Assembly (NCBI GenBank): GCA_017461545.1
Contig: JAFTXP010000005.1
Coordinates: forward strand, 1-41,497
Length of the DNA: 41,497 nt
Source of the DNA: Clostridia bacterium
GTDB taxonomy: Bacteria; Bacillota; Clostridia; UBA1212
Direction of reading: 5' to 3'
Made by a program: the position numbers and the translations under genes. Below the pieces are notes generated by a model, which was given only the letters and a program-made list of their open reading frames with translations, searched no databases and was not told where the DNA came from. Below are positions 10,668 to 18,940 of this stretch, in pieces (the stretch's first letter is position 1; each line of letters opens with the position of its first letter).

Positions 10668-11750
10668 TTATTTTTGTTCAAGATTGATTAAATTAACATT
10701 TTGACTGTCTATATCAATATCAAAGTCTGTACAAGTTATAAAAGTTTGTATTCCGTCAATAAAATACAACAATTTCTGCTGTCTTTTTTTATCAAGTTCA
10801 GAAAGAACATCATCCAGAAACAAAACTGGTTTCCTTCCGGTATATTTTTCCATTAATTTAAGTTCAGCAATTTTCATAGAAATTACAGCAGTTCTCTTTT
10901 GTCCCTGAGAACCGAACATTTTTAAATTTTCATTATTTAAAAAAATATCCAAATCATCTTTGTGTGGTCCGAAAAGACAAAATTCTCTCTCTTTTTCTCT
11001 TTCTAAATTTAAACAAAGTATCTTATAATAATCATCTTTTATTTTTTCACAATCATTTTCTATAGCATCCGTCTTAAAACTTCCGATATATTTCAAATTT
11101 ATTTTTTCTTTACTGTCAGTAATATAACTGTGTATATCTTGTGAAAATTCGTTTATTTTTTCTATAAATTTTATTCTTTCAAAAATAATTCTTGATCCTG
11201 TCTCAGCAAGCTGTTCATTAAAAACATCTATTTCAATAGAATCAATTTTTTTATGTTTTAAATAAATATTCTTTTGGTTAACTAACTTATTATAAGTAAC
11301 AAGATCATAATAATAGGACTGGCTCAGCTGACTCAGTGAAATATCCATAAATCTTCTTCTCGCAGAAGGTCCGCTTGATATTAAAAGTAAGTCCTCCGGA
11401 GCAAAAACAACAGCCATAAGAGTTCCCATCAAATGACGCATTTTTCTTATATATAAACCGTTTATCTTTATAGAACGCTCTCTTTTACGGTCATAAGTAA
11501 TATAAACAGATTCATTTATATCTTTATCTATTGTAATGCCAACCTCGTATTTATCTTTATCATTTTTTATCATTTCAATGTCTTTGGAAGTTCTGAAAGA
11601 TTTTCCGACGGCACAAAGAAACATGGCCTCTAATAAGTTTGTCTTACCAAGGCCATTTTTTCCGCAAATAACGTTTACACCGTTATTAAAATCTATTCTG
11701 TAATTATCATAATTTCTGAAATTTTTAAGATTTAGTGAACTAACTTCCAC
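10668..11750 (-). CDS. recF: RecF DNA repair ATPase
   Basis: 360 residues. An SMC-like ATPase that loads RecA at gaps through RecOR. Walker A is ICGKNGLGKTNLLEAM (residues about 28-43), the signature region FGSQGQKRTAVISMKIAELK lies in the C-terminal half, and Walker B is PVLFLDDVLSELD. The start is GTG at 11750 with AGGTGAT about 6 bases upstream; there is no nearby ATG. It begins only 6 bases after the dnaN stop, so the S4-domain gene yaaA, which often sits between dnaN and recF in Firmicutes, is absent here. Confidence 0.97.
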   Translation of the reverse strand: MEVSSLNLKNFRNYDNYRIDFNNGVNVICGKNGLGKTNLLEAMFLCAVGKSFRTSKDIEMIKNDKDKYEVGITIDKDINESVYITYDRKRERSIKINGLYIRKMRHLMGTLMAVVFAPEDLLLISSGPSARRRFMDISLSQLSQSYYYDLVTYNKLVNQKNIYLKHKKIDSIEIDVFNEQLAETGSRIIFERIKFIEKINEFSQDIHSYITDSKEKINLKYIGSFKTDAIENDCEKIKDDYYKILCLNLEREKEREFCLFGPHKDDLDIFLNNENLKMFGSQGQKRTAVISMKIAELKLMEKYTGRKPVLFLDDVLSELDKKRQQKLLYFIDGIQTFITCTDFDIDIDSQNVNLINLEQK

Positions 11751-11756
11751 TTATTA

Positions 11757-12863
11757 TCACCTGGTACCGGGCTGTCTGACAGGCATTACAAGAAATGTAA
11801 AACTGTCATCGTCGTCAGATTTAATAACAACAGGATGAAGGGGACTTGTTAAGTCTAAATTTACAGTCTCTTCGTCAACAGCTCTCAGACATTCTAAAAT
11901 GTGTCTTGAACTAAAGAAAAGTTCCATTTCTTCGCCGGAAATTTCGGCACTTATTACTTCTCGTGAAACTCCCCTCTCTCCTGCAACATTTATAACAATC
12001 TCATCATCATAGTTTTTTATAACGATAGGTTTTTTTCTGTCATCATCAAGAACTATTGCTACACGCTCAACAGCAGATAAAAATTCTTTTCTGTTCAGTT
12101 TTATAACAGTTTTTTTCTCTTTAGGAATCATTCTTGTATAATCGATAAATTCACCCTGAAGAAGTCTGGAAATCATCTTAAACTTATTGTTATAAAACAT
12201 AATCTGTGTAGAATCAGAACATATATAAATAAAATCGTCCGAAGGATCAATAATTTTAGATAATTCATTAAGAACTCTCGCTGAAACTATCATACTGAAA
12301 TCCTTAGAATAAGAACTTTCTATATTTTTTATAGCAAGTCTGAAACCATCAAGAGCTACAAAATTAAGAAGACTGTTTTTATTTTCTATAAGAACACCTT
12401 TTAAGATAGGTCTTGTATTATCCTGACTGGCAGAAAATGCAGTCTGTCTTATCAAAGTTTTTAGATTATTCTGAGATATAGAAAGAGCATCTTCAGTATC
12501 AAGAGCCATAACCTTAGGATAACCGGACTTGTCTATATAATTTATCTCAAAGTGAGCGTTACCGCTGTCTATAATAATACTCTTTCCTTCTTCAGATGTT
12601 TCTACTGTAACATAGATATCAGGAAGTTTTCTTATAATATCTCCAAATGTTTTTGAGGAAACCACTACTCCCCCTATTTCTTCTATAATAGAAGGAACCT
12701 CATAGGTGATACTTATTTCATTATCTGAACCTGTAAGAATAAGCTCTTCTCCGACTTCTATCAAAATACCTTCTAAAACAGGTAAAGTAGATTTTCCCGG
12801 AATTGCTTTTTGTACAATATTTATACCCTCTATAAGAGCATCTCTGTTACAAGTAAATTTCAT
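11757..12863 (-). CDS. dnaN: DNA polymerase III subunit beta (sliding clamp)
   Basis: 368 residues, the normal length. Three repeated clamp folds are expected. Landmarks include MKFTCNRDALIEGINIVQKAI at the N-terminus, the central QTAFSASQDNTRPILKGVLI, and the C-terminal end FLVMPVRQ, where family members have the conserved M-P-[MV]-R. The ATG has GGAGGA upstream. It lies downstream of dnaA across the origin. Confidence 0.98.
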   Translation of the reverse strand: MKFTCNRDALIEGINIVQKAIPGKSTLPVLEGILIEVGEELILTGSDNEISITYEVPSIIEEIGGVVVSSKTFGDIIRKLPDIYVTVETSEEGKSIIIDSGNAHFEINYIDKSGYPKVMALDTEDALSISQNNLKTLIRQTAFSASQDNTRPILKGVLIENKNSLLNFVALDGFRLAIKNIESSYSKDFSMIVSARVLNELSKIIDPSDDFIYICSDSTQIMFYNNKFKMISRLLQGEFIDYTRMIPKEKKTVIKLNRKEFLSAVERVAIVLDDDRKKPIVIKNYDDEIVINVAGERGVSREVISAEISGEEMELFFSSRHILECLRAVDEETVNLDLTSPLHPVVIKSDDDDSFTFLVMPVRQPGTR

Positions 12864-13018
12864 AATGTTTATCCTCCGTCAAAAGATAGAATAATTATAA
12901 CACTCAGTTATATAAAAGTAAAAATTTTTTTATAAAATTTGATTTATTTCCCAATATTTTAAAAATTAAGAAATTGTGAAAAAAAACAAATGAACTATAT
13001 AAATAATATAACTATTTT

Positions 13019-13033
13019 TAGTAGTAGTAGTAG
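13019..13033 (+). promoter_or_regulatory. DnaA-trio element
   Basis: Five tandem TAG triplets on the plus strand, separated by GTGC from an adjoining DnaA-box pair (13038-13055) and followed on the other side by the AT-rich segment. Polarity and spacing fit the single-stranded DnaA-loading element known from Bacillus oriC. Confidence 0.8.
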
Positions 13034-13035
13034 GT

Positions 13036-13150
13036 GCTGTGGGTTATGTGGGAAACTATGTTAAAACACGTTAAATAAAGGAAAAAATGAATTTTTTTCC
13101 TGTGGGAAAACATGTGGAAAAAAAGGAAAGTTTCCCACATAACCCACAGC
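13036..13150. repeat. Perfect 22-bp inverted repeat made of two abutting DnaA boxes per arm
   Basis: 13036-13057 is the exact reverse complement of 13129-13150. Each arm contains one TAACCCACA and one TTTCCCACA box lying end to end. The arms are 71 bases apart, with two more boxes between them. Confidence 0.85.
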
Positions 13151-13244
13151 CTTAAAATAACCCACAAGTTTCCCACAAATTTTCCCACAGATAAAACTCA
13201 CAAACCCACAGAAAAAATGTGGGAAACTTTTTATTCAAAAAAAT

Positions 13245-14594
13245 TTATATATTAGATGAAAGTGTTTTTTTAAGATCGTCTATTGAAGATTTTATATCCG
13301 GATTTGTAGAAATCTTTTCATTTATACTTTCAAAAGCACCCATTACAGAAGTGTGATGAATACCATTAAAAGCCTTACCTATCTCGGGAAAAGAAAGATT
13401 AGTAAGACTTCTGCAGAGAAAAATTGCGATATGTCTTGCCACCGTGATATTTCTTGTCCTCTTTTTAGACATTATATCTTCTACTGAGATTCCGTAATAT
13501 CTGGAAACTACATCTATAATAACTGCAACCGATATTTCATTTACGTCGTTGCCGTTAAGATGTTTTATAGCTTCTTTTGCCAGAGTCATTGTTATATCTC
13601 TGCCCTGTGACAGAGAAAGAGAAAAATGATTGATTACTCCTTCAATTTCTCTAACACTGCTTCCTGATGAAATTGCAATGTAATCAATAATATCATTTTC
13701 AATTAAAATATCATTTTCTGCAGCTTTTCTTTCTATAATTGCAAATTTTGTTTCGTAATCAGGCGTTTGAATATCTGCAATAAGACCGCAACTAAATCTG
13801 GTTTTTAATCTGTCTTCTAAAACAGAAAGTTCGCTGATAGGACGGTCACTTGTAATTACTATTTGTTTTCCTTCATTATGTAAAGAATTGAATGTATTAA
13901 AAAATTCTTCCTGTGTAGAAATTGCTTTCGCAATAAATTGAATGTCGTCTATTAAAAGAACATCTACATTTCTGAATTTTTCTCTGAAAGATGCAGGTGT
14001 TTTATGTTTTAAAGATTCTATAAAGTCATTTGTAAAATTCTCGGTTGTAATGTAGAGAACTTTCATGTCTGGGTTATTTTCTTTTATTTCATTTCCTATA
14101 GCATGAAGAAGATGAGTTTTACCGAGTCCGGAATTACCGTAAATAAATAAAGGATTATATTTTTCCCCGGGTTTTTCGGCAACAGCAGATGCTGCGGCAT
14201 GTGCGAATTTATTACTGCTTCCTATAATAAATGAGTCAAAAGTAAGTCTGCTGTTAAGATGAGTTACAAACTCATCATTTGGATATTCTTCGGAAGAAGA
14301 AATTTCAGCAGAAATGAATTCCTCTTTTGTCATAAATTCTAAAGAATATTCTGTACCCGTAACTTCTGCAAGGGCATGAACTATCTCTTTATAAAGAGAG
14401 TTATTATTAGTTTCTCCTGAAAGTGACTCAAGTCTGCTCTTTATAAATTTGTCAGTAACCTGTATAACGGCAACATTCCCCTTAAGTGAAACAAGATTAC
14501 AACCGGAGAGATAAGCTTCAAAAAATGTACGATTAGTTCTTTTATGTAAAATATCAAGACAATTTTTCCAAATGTCCTGTAAATTAGACTCCAT
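13245..14594 (-). CDS. dnaA: Chromosomal replication initiator DnaA
   Basis: 449 residues. Domain I is N-terminal; the AAA+ domain has Walker A GNSGLGKT (residues 153-160) and Walker B VLLIDDIQFI. Domain IV carries RNITVARHIAIFLCRSLTNL. The DNA-reading signature, usually FGGRDHTTV, is FNGIHHTSV here (H413-H414-T415-S416), so the first His replaces the usually invariant Asp, an Ile replaces Arg, and Ser replaces the second Thr. ATG 14594 is chosen because GGAGG lies 8 bases upstream; a TTG at 14609 would add MEELL. The gene faces away from rpmH, with oriC just downstream. Confidence 0.97.
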   Translation of the reverse strand: MESNLQDIWKNCLDILHKRTNRTFFEAYLSGCNLVSLKGNVAVIQVTDKFIKSRLESLSGETNNNSLYKEIVHALAEVTGTEYSLEFMTKEEFISAEISSSEEYPNDEFVTHLNSRLTFDSFIIGSSNKFAHAAASAVAEKPGEKYNPLFIYGNSGLGKTHLLHAIGNEIKENNPDMKVLYITTENFTNDFIESLKHKTPASFREKFRNVDVLLIDDIQFIAKAISTQEEFFNTFNSLHNEGKQIVITSDRPISELSVLEDRLKTRFSCGLIADIQTPDYETKFAIIERKAAENDILIENDIIDYIAISSGSSVREIEGVINHFSLSLSQGRDITMTLAKEAIKHLNGNDVNEISVAVIIDVVSRYYGISVEDIMSKKRTRNITVARHIAIFLCRSLTNLSFPEIGKAFNGIHHTSVMGAFESINEKISTNPDIKSSIDDLKKTLSSNI

Positions 14595-14628
14595 CAATAG
14601 TTCCTCCAAACAAGCTCCGTAATATATA

Positions 14629-14658
14629 TGTATACTATTTTACAGAATAAAAAATCAA
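14629..14658 (-). promoter_or_regulatory. Probable dnaA promoter
   Basis: On the minus strand TTGATT (14658-14653), an 18-base spacer and TATACA (14634-14629), about 35 bases upstream of the dnaA ATG. A moderate match to sigma-A. Confidence 0.45.
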
Positions 14659-14917
14659 CCTATTGTGGCTCTGTAAAAAAGCATACAACCGGTTGTTATT
14701 AGTCTTAAAAATTCATCATTTGTAAAAGAAGATAGTCCCACTATAACAGAAAAACAAACTCTTTTGCAACTGCAAAAAATGCCTTAAATAAAGGAAAAAA
14801 TAAAAAAAAAATTTTTTTTGCACAACTTTTAGTGTTAAAATTTTTGTAAAACAACAACATGTTGTAAAATTTGTTAAATAAAAAATTTTTTTGATGATTA
14901 AAAAAAATTTTTGTTTG

Positions 14918-14946
14918 TTGACATAAATCAAAGTGGCAGATATAAT
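14918..14946 (+). promoter_or_regulatory. Consensus sigma-A promoter for the rpmH operon
   Basis: TTGACA (14918-14923), exactly 17 bases, then TATAAT (14941-14946). Both hexamers are perfect; the rpmH start is 36 bases beyond the -10. Confidence 0.9.
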
Positions 14947-14981
14947 ACATCGGTAATAGAAAAACTGGGAGGTGTGTCACG

Positions 14982-15116
14982 ATGGTTAGACCGTATCAGC
15001 CTAAAAAAAGACAGAGAAGTAAGGTTCACGGATTCAGAGCAAGAATGAGCACTGCAAACGGCAGAAAGGTTCTTAAGAGAAGAAGACAGAAAGGCAGAAA
15101 AGTTCTTTCAGCTTGA
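14982..15116 (+). CDS. rpmH: 50S ribosomal protein L34
   Basis: A 44-residue, highly basic protein beginning [18 protein letters not shown] and ending KGRKVLSA, the standard L34 pattern with STANGRKVL in the middle. GGGAGG lies 9 bases before the ATG. It is the first gene of the conserved rpmH-rnpA-yidD-yidC-jag-mnmE-mnmG-rsmG series running away from the origin. Confidence 0.98.
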   Translation: MVRPYQPKKRQRSKVHGFRARMSTANGRKVLKRRRQKGRKVLSA

Positions 15117-15183
15117 TATATTTGATATATATCGAAAATTGATCTTTTCTTTTAGTTTAAAAGAGCTTTTTCGTTAATAATTT

Positions 15184-15618
15184 ATGAAGAGCATATCGTA
15201 CAAAAAAGGCGAATTTTATACAGATATTACCGATAGGGTATTTTCTATAAAATCAAATGATGATTTTAGAAAATTATATCGTCATGGCAGAAAAAAAGGC
15301 TGCAAATACATTGTAGTTTATGTACAAAAGAATAAACTATCTGTAAACAGACTGGGAATTACTGTCGGAAAAAAATTCGGAAACAGTGTTCAGCGTAATC
15401 GTATGAAACGTTTAATACGAGAGAATTACCGTATTTTGAATAAAGATATGATAAAAGGATACGATATAGTAATTGCGGCGAGGCCTTCTGTAAGGTCAGC
15501 AGCCTCGCCCAATAACAGGCTCAAAGCAGAAAGTGTTCCAAAATATTCTGATGTGCAAAGCGATATGAAGAAAGCTTTGATATCATTAGATATACTTCGT
15601 TTTAATGTGAAACAGTGA
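15184..15618 (+). CDS. rnpA: Ribonuclease P protein component
   Basis: 144 residues, a little longer than most (about 115-125). The basic cofactor of RNase P, which trims tRNA 5' ends. The family signature is clear: NRLGITVGKKFGNSVQRNRM followed by KRLIRENYR (residues about 57-85), then YDIVIAARP. The extra length is an insert after RPSVRSAA (about 20 residues) before the C-terminal helix. No good ribosome-binding site is seen before the ATG and no other start is available, so translation may depend on rpmH. Confidence 0.95.
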   Translation: MKSISYKKGEFYTDITDRVFSIKSNDDFRKLYRHGRKKGCKYIVVYVQKNKLSVNRLGITVGKKFGNSVQRNRMKRLIRENYRILNKDMIKGYDIVIAARPSVRSAASPNNRLKAESVPKYSDVQSDMKKALISLDILRFNVKQ

Positions 15619-15676
15619 ACGTCGTGATGTTTTTCGGCGCTCCTGTTTTTTGCTTATATTGCTGTAGAGAAAAAAT

Positions 15677-15886
15677 ATGAAAAAATTATTAATTAAGGTG
15701 ATAAATGTTTACAAAAAATATATTTCACCTCTTAAAAAACCGTGTTGCAGATTTTATCCTACATGTTCTACTTATGCTATTCAGGCTATAGAAAAATACG
15801 GAGCACTGAAGGGTACAGCTATGGCAATATACAGAATTTTAAGATGTAATCCGTTTTGCAAAGGCGGATATGATCCTGTAAAGTAA
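15677..15886 (+). CDS. yidD: Membrane protein insertion efficiency factor YidD
   Basis: 69 residues. The family motifs [15 protein letters not shown] and [15 protein letters not shown] are both intact, including the conserved cysteines. YidD is a small membrane-associated protein that assists YidC-dependent insertion. It lies between rnpA and yidC, the standard place. Confidence 0.95.
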   Translation: MKKLLIKVINVYKKYISPLKKPCCRFYPTCSTYAIQAIEKYGALKGTAMAIYRILRCNPFCKGGYDPVK

Positions 15887-15908
15887 TATTATATTGTGAG
15901 GAAAATAA

Positions 15909-16793
15909 ATGGATTTTATAACAGAGCCTTTTGGCGTGATAATGAATTTCTTTTATAAATATGTAGCTTTCGAAAATTACGGAATAGCTATTATTCTTTT
16001 TACGCTTTTGACTAAAATCATTTTATTTCCGCTTACTCTGAAACAGCAGAAGTCAATGATGATGACTCAAGCTTTACAGCCTAAACTCAGAGAATTAAGC
16101 GAAAACTACGGTGATGACAGAGAAAAACTTTCTATTGAGCAACAGAAACTTTACCAAAAGTATGGTGTAAATCCTATGGCAGGATGTCTTCCGATGCTTA
16201 TACAGTTTCCGTTGATTATTTCTATTTACCAGATTGTAAGGAATCCGCTGCAGTACATTTCAGGTCTTTCATCTGAGGCAATATTGGCAGTTGGAAAAAT
16301 AATTAATCCGGCTGTAACAAGTGCCGATTCTGTTGATCAGTTGTCTGCAAACAGCTTTTTCCTTAATCCGGAAAACTTTGCCAACCATGCAGAAACGCTT
16401 GCAGCAAGCGGTGTAAAAGCAGATGATTTTATAAATATGGATTTTCTGAGAATTTTTGATTTGGGTGAAACTCCGTGGCATGCACTTAAAAATGTATTTG
16501 ACGGAGATTTTGCGCTTGCAGCCCTTATTCTGATTCCTATTCTTGCAACAGGAACCACATATATTTCTCAGTGGATTACAAGCGGAATGAAAAAGAAAAA
16601 AAATAAGAAAGATGTTGAGGACAATACACAACAGGCTACTAATATGATGCTTAAGCTGATGCCCCTTATGACATTGTATTTTGCTTTTGTTCTTCCTGCA
16701 GCACTTGGCTTTTATTGGTTTATAGGTAATTTGTTGTCTCTCTTGCAGACAATCTTAATGAATAAATTTTTTATTCAAAAGAAAGAAGGATGA
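15909..16793 (+). CDS. yidC: Membrane protein insertase YidC/OxaA (SpoIIIJ type)
   Basis: 294 residues. The core has IAIILFTLLTKIILFPLTLK with the hydrophilic-groove region, the cytoplasmic helical hairpin around QALQPKLRELSENYG and KYGVNPMAGCLPMLIQFPLI, and the C-terminal AALGFYWFIGNLLSLLQT. About five membrane segments are predicted by eye. No lipobox is seen at the N-terminus, unlike Bacillus SpoIIIJ. The region between the first two conserved hydrophobic blocks and the last holds a roughly 50-residue external loop. It overlaps the beginning of the jag reading frame. Confidence 0.95.
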   Translation: MDFITEPFGVIMNFFYKYVAFENYGIAIILFTLLTKIILFPLTLKQQKSMMMTQALQPKLRELSENYGDDREKLSIEQQKLYQKYGVNPMAGCLPMLIQFPLIISIYQIVRNPLQYISGLSSEAILAVGKIINPAVTSADSVDQLSANSFFLNPENFANHAETLAASGVKADDFINMDFLRIFDLGETPWHALKNVFDGDFALAALILIPILATGTTYISQWITSGMKKKKNKKDVEDNTQQATNMMLKLMPLMTLYFAFVLPAALGFYWFIGNLLSLLQTILMNKFFIQKKEG

Positions 16794-16798
16794 TTAAC

Positions 16799-17437
16799 AT
16801 GTCAAGATACGTAGAAAAAGAAGGAAAAACAGTTGAAGAAGCTATTGATCTTGCTCTTGCGGAACTCGGTATAGAATTGGAAGACGCTGACGTTGAGATT
16901 CTGGATGAAGGTTCAAAAGGAGTTCTCGGTCTTTTCGGAACGAAAGTTTCTAAAGTAAGAGTTACGGCAAATGTTTCTGATGAAAAGGTTGTAAGAAATT
17001 TTCTTGAGAAATTGATTGAAACAATGGGTATTGAGGCAGAAATAAAAATCAAAGAGACAAGAGACGAAATAAATGTCGATATTTTCGGAGAAAACGTAGG
17101 AGCTCTTATAGGTAAACACGGAGATACTCTTTATTCTCTGTCATATCTATTAAAACTTATGGTAAACAAAGGCCGTGAGGATTATAAAAGAGTTATTGTT
17201 GATGTAGAAAATTACAGAAAACAGAGAGAAGAAGTTTTGATTGGAATGGCTAACAGAGCTGCTGCCCGTGTAGCAAAATATAAAAGACCTGTTTCTCTTG
17301 CTCCGATGCCTGCTTGTGAAAGACGTGTTATCCATGCAGCTTTGCAGACAAATCCTAATGTTGAATCAGTAAGTCAGGGTGAAGAACCGGACAGATGCGT
17401 TGTTGTCCGTATTAAACCTTATACAAAGGTATTTTAA
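16799..17437 (+). CDS. jag: RNA-binding protein Jag/KhpB (EloR)
   Basis: 212 residues from ATG 16799, preferred because AGAAGG lies 9 bases upstream; ATG 16790 overlaps the yidC stop and has no room for a ribosome-binding site. Domains in order: Jag-N (SRYVEKEGKTVEEAIDLAL to GLFGTKVSKVRV), a KH domain with GALIGKHGDTLYSLSYL, and a C-terminal R3H domain with ERRVIHAALQTN. It binds RNA and is linked to cell elongation and cell-wall synthesis in Gram-positive bacteria. Confidence 0.94.
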   Translation: MSRYVEKEGKTVEEAIDLALAELGIELEDADVEILDEGSKGVLGLFGTKVSKVRVTANVSDEKVVRNFLEKLIETMGIEAEIKIKETRDEINVDIFGENVGALIGKHGDTLYSLSYLLKLMVNKGREDYKRVIVDVENYRKQREEVLIGMANRAAARVAKYKRPVSLAPMPACERRVIHAALQTNPNVESVSQGEEPDRCVVVRIKPYTKVF

Positions 17438-17441
17438 TATC

Positions 17442-18929
17442 GTGAATAATTTTAGTGATACTATTGCAGCTATCTCCACTGCTCCGGGGAGCAGTGGAGT
17501 AGGAATAATAAGAATAAGCGGTGAAGACGCTTTCACCATTTCAGATAAGCTTTTTTGTAGAAACAAAGAAGCTTTTTTGCATATCTGTGACAAATATTTT
17601 TCAGACGGAGAAAGCGGCGATTTTCCTTCAATGAACGATGTTTCCTCTATGAATAATCATGAAATCCGTCATGGATATATCTATGATTTTGTAAAAAATA
17701 CGGATGAAAAAGGAAAAGTCGGCGTGAGTGTGGATTTCATCGATGAATGTTTGTTGAGCAAAATGCCTGCGCCGTATTCGTATACAGGCGAAAATGTAGC
17801 AGAAATCAACTGCCACGGCAGTTTTGCGGTTCTGAGCCGCGTGCTTTCTGCCGTGATTAAAAGCGGTGCACGCCCGGCGGAGCCGGGCGAGTTTACTAAA
17901 AGAGCTTTCCTTAACGGAAAGCTCGACCTTGCAAAGGCTGAAGCTGTGATGGATATTATCAATTCCAAAACTGAGCAGAGCCGCAGGGCGGCTGTAAGTC
18001 AGCTTGAAGGCAGGCTGTCAAAACAAATTGAAGGTATCAGATCTTCTTTGATAGGCTGTTTGTCGGAAATTGATGTGTCGATTGATTACCCTGAATATGA
18101 AATGGACGGAATTACCGGAGATCATTCAATGCAGATAATGATTGATGCGGAAAAGTCATTGAAAAGGCTCAGCGAAACGTATTACAGGGGCAGGCTTATT
18201 AAAGAAGGTATAAATTTAGTTCTTTCGGGTTGTCCTAATGCCGGAAAATCTTCTTTGATGAATGTTCTTTCGGGTTATAACAGGGCGATTGTTACGGATA
18301 TTCCCGGTACAACAAGAGACGTTATTGAGGAATTTATTCAGATTGACGGAATTTCCGTTACTGTTACAGATACTGCGGGACTTCGCGATACCGATGATAT
18401 TGTTGAGAAAATCGGTGTTGATAAGGCCATTGACAGAATTTCGGATGCAGAGCTTGTTATATATATTGCAGATGCCGACAGTCTTGCAGAAAAGTCGGTG
18501 CTTGATGAGCATATAAGTTTTCTTGATTCAGGCAGAACGATTGTAATAATCAACAAAGTCGATGTGGCAAGCAAAGAAAATATTGATTTTCTGAAAGAGT
18601 TTTTTAAGGATTTTTGTACTGTTGAGATGTCAATGAAGACGGAGAAGGGTGTTGAAAATCTTTATCAAATTATAAAAGATAAGTTTTCCCTCGGGGAAAT
18701 ATATAATAACAGCGAAAATATTCTTACGAATGAGAGACATAAGGCGCTTGTAGATTCGGCGCTTAACCATCTTGATAAGGCAAAGGAGAGCTATGAAAAA
18801 AATATGCCTCTTGACTGTATTTCGTATGATATTTGGCTTTGTGCGGAAAAATTAGGTGAAATTACGGGAAAATCTGTGTCGGAAGATGTTGTAAATGATA
18901 TTTTCAGCAGATTTTGCGTTGGAAAATAA
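17442..18929 (+). CDS. mnmE: tRNA modification GTPase MnmE
   Basis: 495 residues from GTG 17442, which gives the family start [16 protein letters not shown] just after the jag stop; a longer frame into jag is unlikely. With MnmG it builds the carboxymethylaminomethyl group on wobble uridine-34. The N-terminal folate-binding part has [17 protein letters not shown]. The G domain has [30 protein letters not shown] and NKVD, and the C-terminal FCVGK carries the functional Cys. The N-terminal domain has an insert of about 20 residues around residues 50-75 compared with common homologues. Confidence 0.97.
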   Translation: MNNFSDTIAAISTAPGSSGVGIIRISGEDAFTISDKLFCRNKEAFLHICDKYFSDGESGDFPSMNDVSSMNNHEIRHGYIYDFVKNTDEKGKVGVSVDFIDECLLSKMPAPYSYTGENVAEINCHGSFAVLSRVLSAVIKSGARPAEPGEFTKRAFLNGKLDLAKAEAVMDIINSKTEQSRRAAVSQLEGRLSKQIEGIRSSLIGCLSEIDVSIDYPEYEMDGITGDHSMQIMIDAEKSLKRLSETYYRGRLIKEGINLVLSGCPNAGKSSLMNVLSGYNRAIVTDIPGTTRDVIEEFIQIDGISVTVTDTAGLRDTDDIVEKIGVDKAIDRISDAELVIYIADADSLAEKSVLDEHISFLDSGRTIVIINKVDVASKENIDFLKEFFKDFCTVEMSMKTEKGVENLYQIIKDKFSLGEIYNNSENILTNERHKALVDSALNHLDKAKESYEKNMPLDCISYDIWLCAEKLGEITGKSVSEDVVNDIFSRFCVGK

Positions 18930-18940
18930 GAGGAAGAGTT

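Larger units (their letters stand above)
12895..13244. other. oriC: Chromosomal replication origin (oriC) in the dnaA-dnaN spacer
   Basis: From the dnaA side the order is a cluster of DnaA boxes (13038-13226), a short GC-richer spacer, a run of five TAG trinucleotides (13019-13033) and a nearly pure AT segment (12900-13018) reaching dnaN. This is the order described for the B. subtilis basal unwinding system. Eleven boxes can be read. TTTCCCACA occurs six times (13047, 13101 and 13218 minus; 13131, 13169 and 13181 plus), TAACCCACA three times (13038 minus; 13140 and 13158 plus), AAACCCACA once (13202 plus) and TTTTCCACA once (13113 minus). No copy of the standard TTATCCACA was found. No boxes were seen on the other side of dnaA. 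Confidence 0.9.
14595..14981. other. dnaA-rpmH divergent intergenic region
   Basis: 387 bp, strongly AT-rich with long A and T runs. It holds a dnaA promoter candidate, the rpmH promoter and two 12-bp palindromes (14685-14696, ACAACCGGTTGT; 14854-14865, ACAACATGTTGT). No CCCACA-type DnaA boxes were found, unlike B. subtilis, where box clusters flank dnaA on both sides. Confidence 0.6.

Noticed and set aside
12901..13244. Repeated CCCACA units as a CRISPR array
   Set aside because: The repeats are 9-mers in both orientations with irregular spacing; the dnaA-dnaN context identifies DnaA boxes.
14716..14980. Two overlapping minus-strand frames upstream of rpmH rich in Phe, Lys and Tyr
   Set aside because: They are translations of A/T homopolymers across the rpmH promoter.
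15135..15180. Terminator between rpmH and rnpA
   Set aside because: Only a 6-bp AT stem (TCTTTT/AAAAGA); too weak, and rnpA lacks another promoter.
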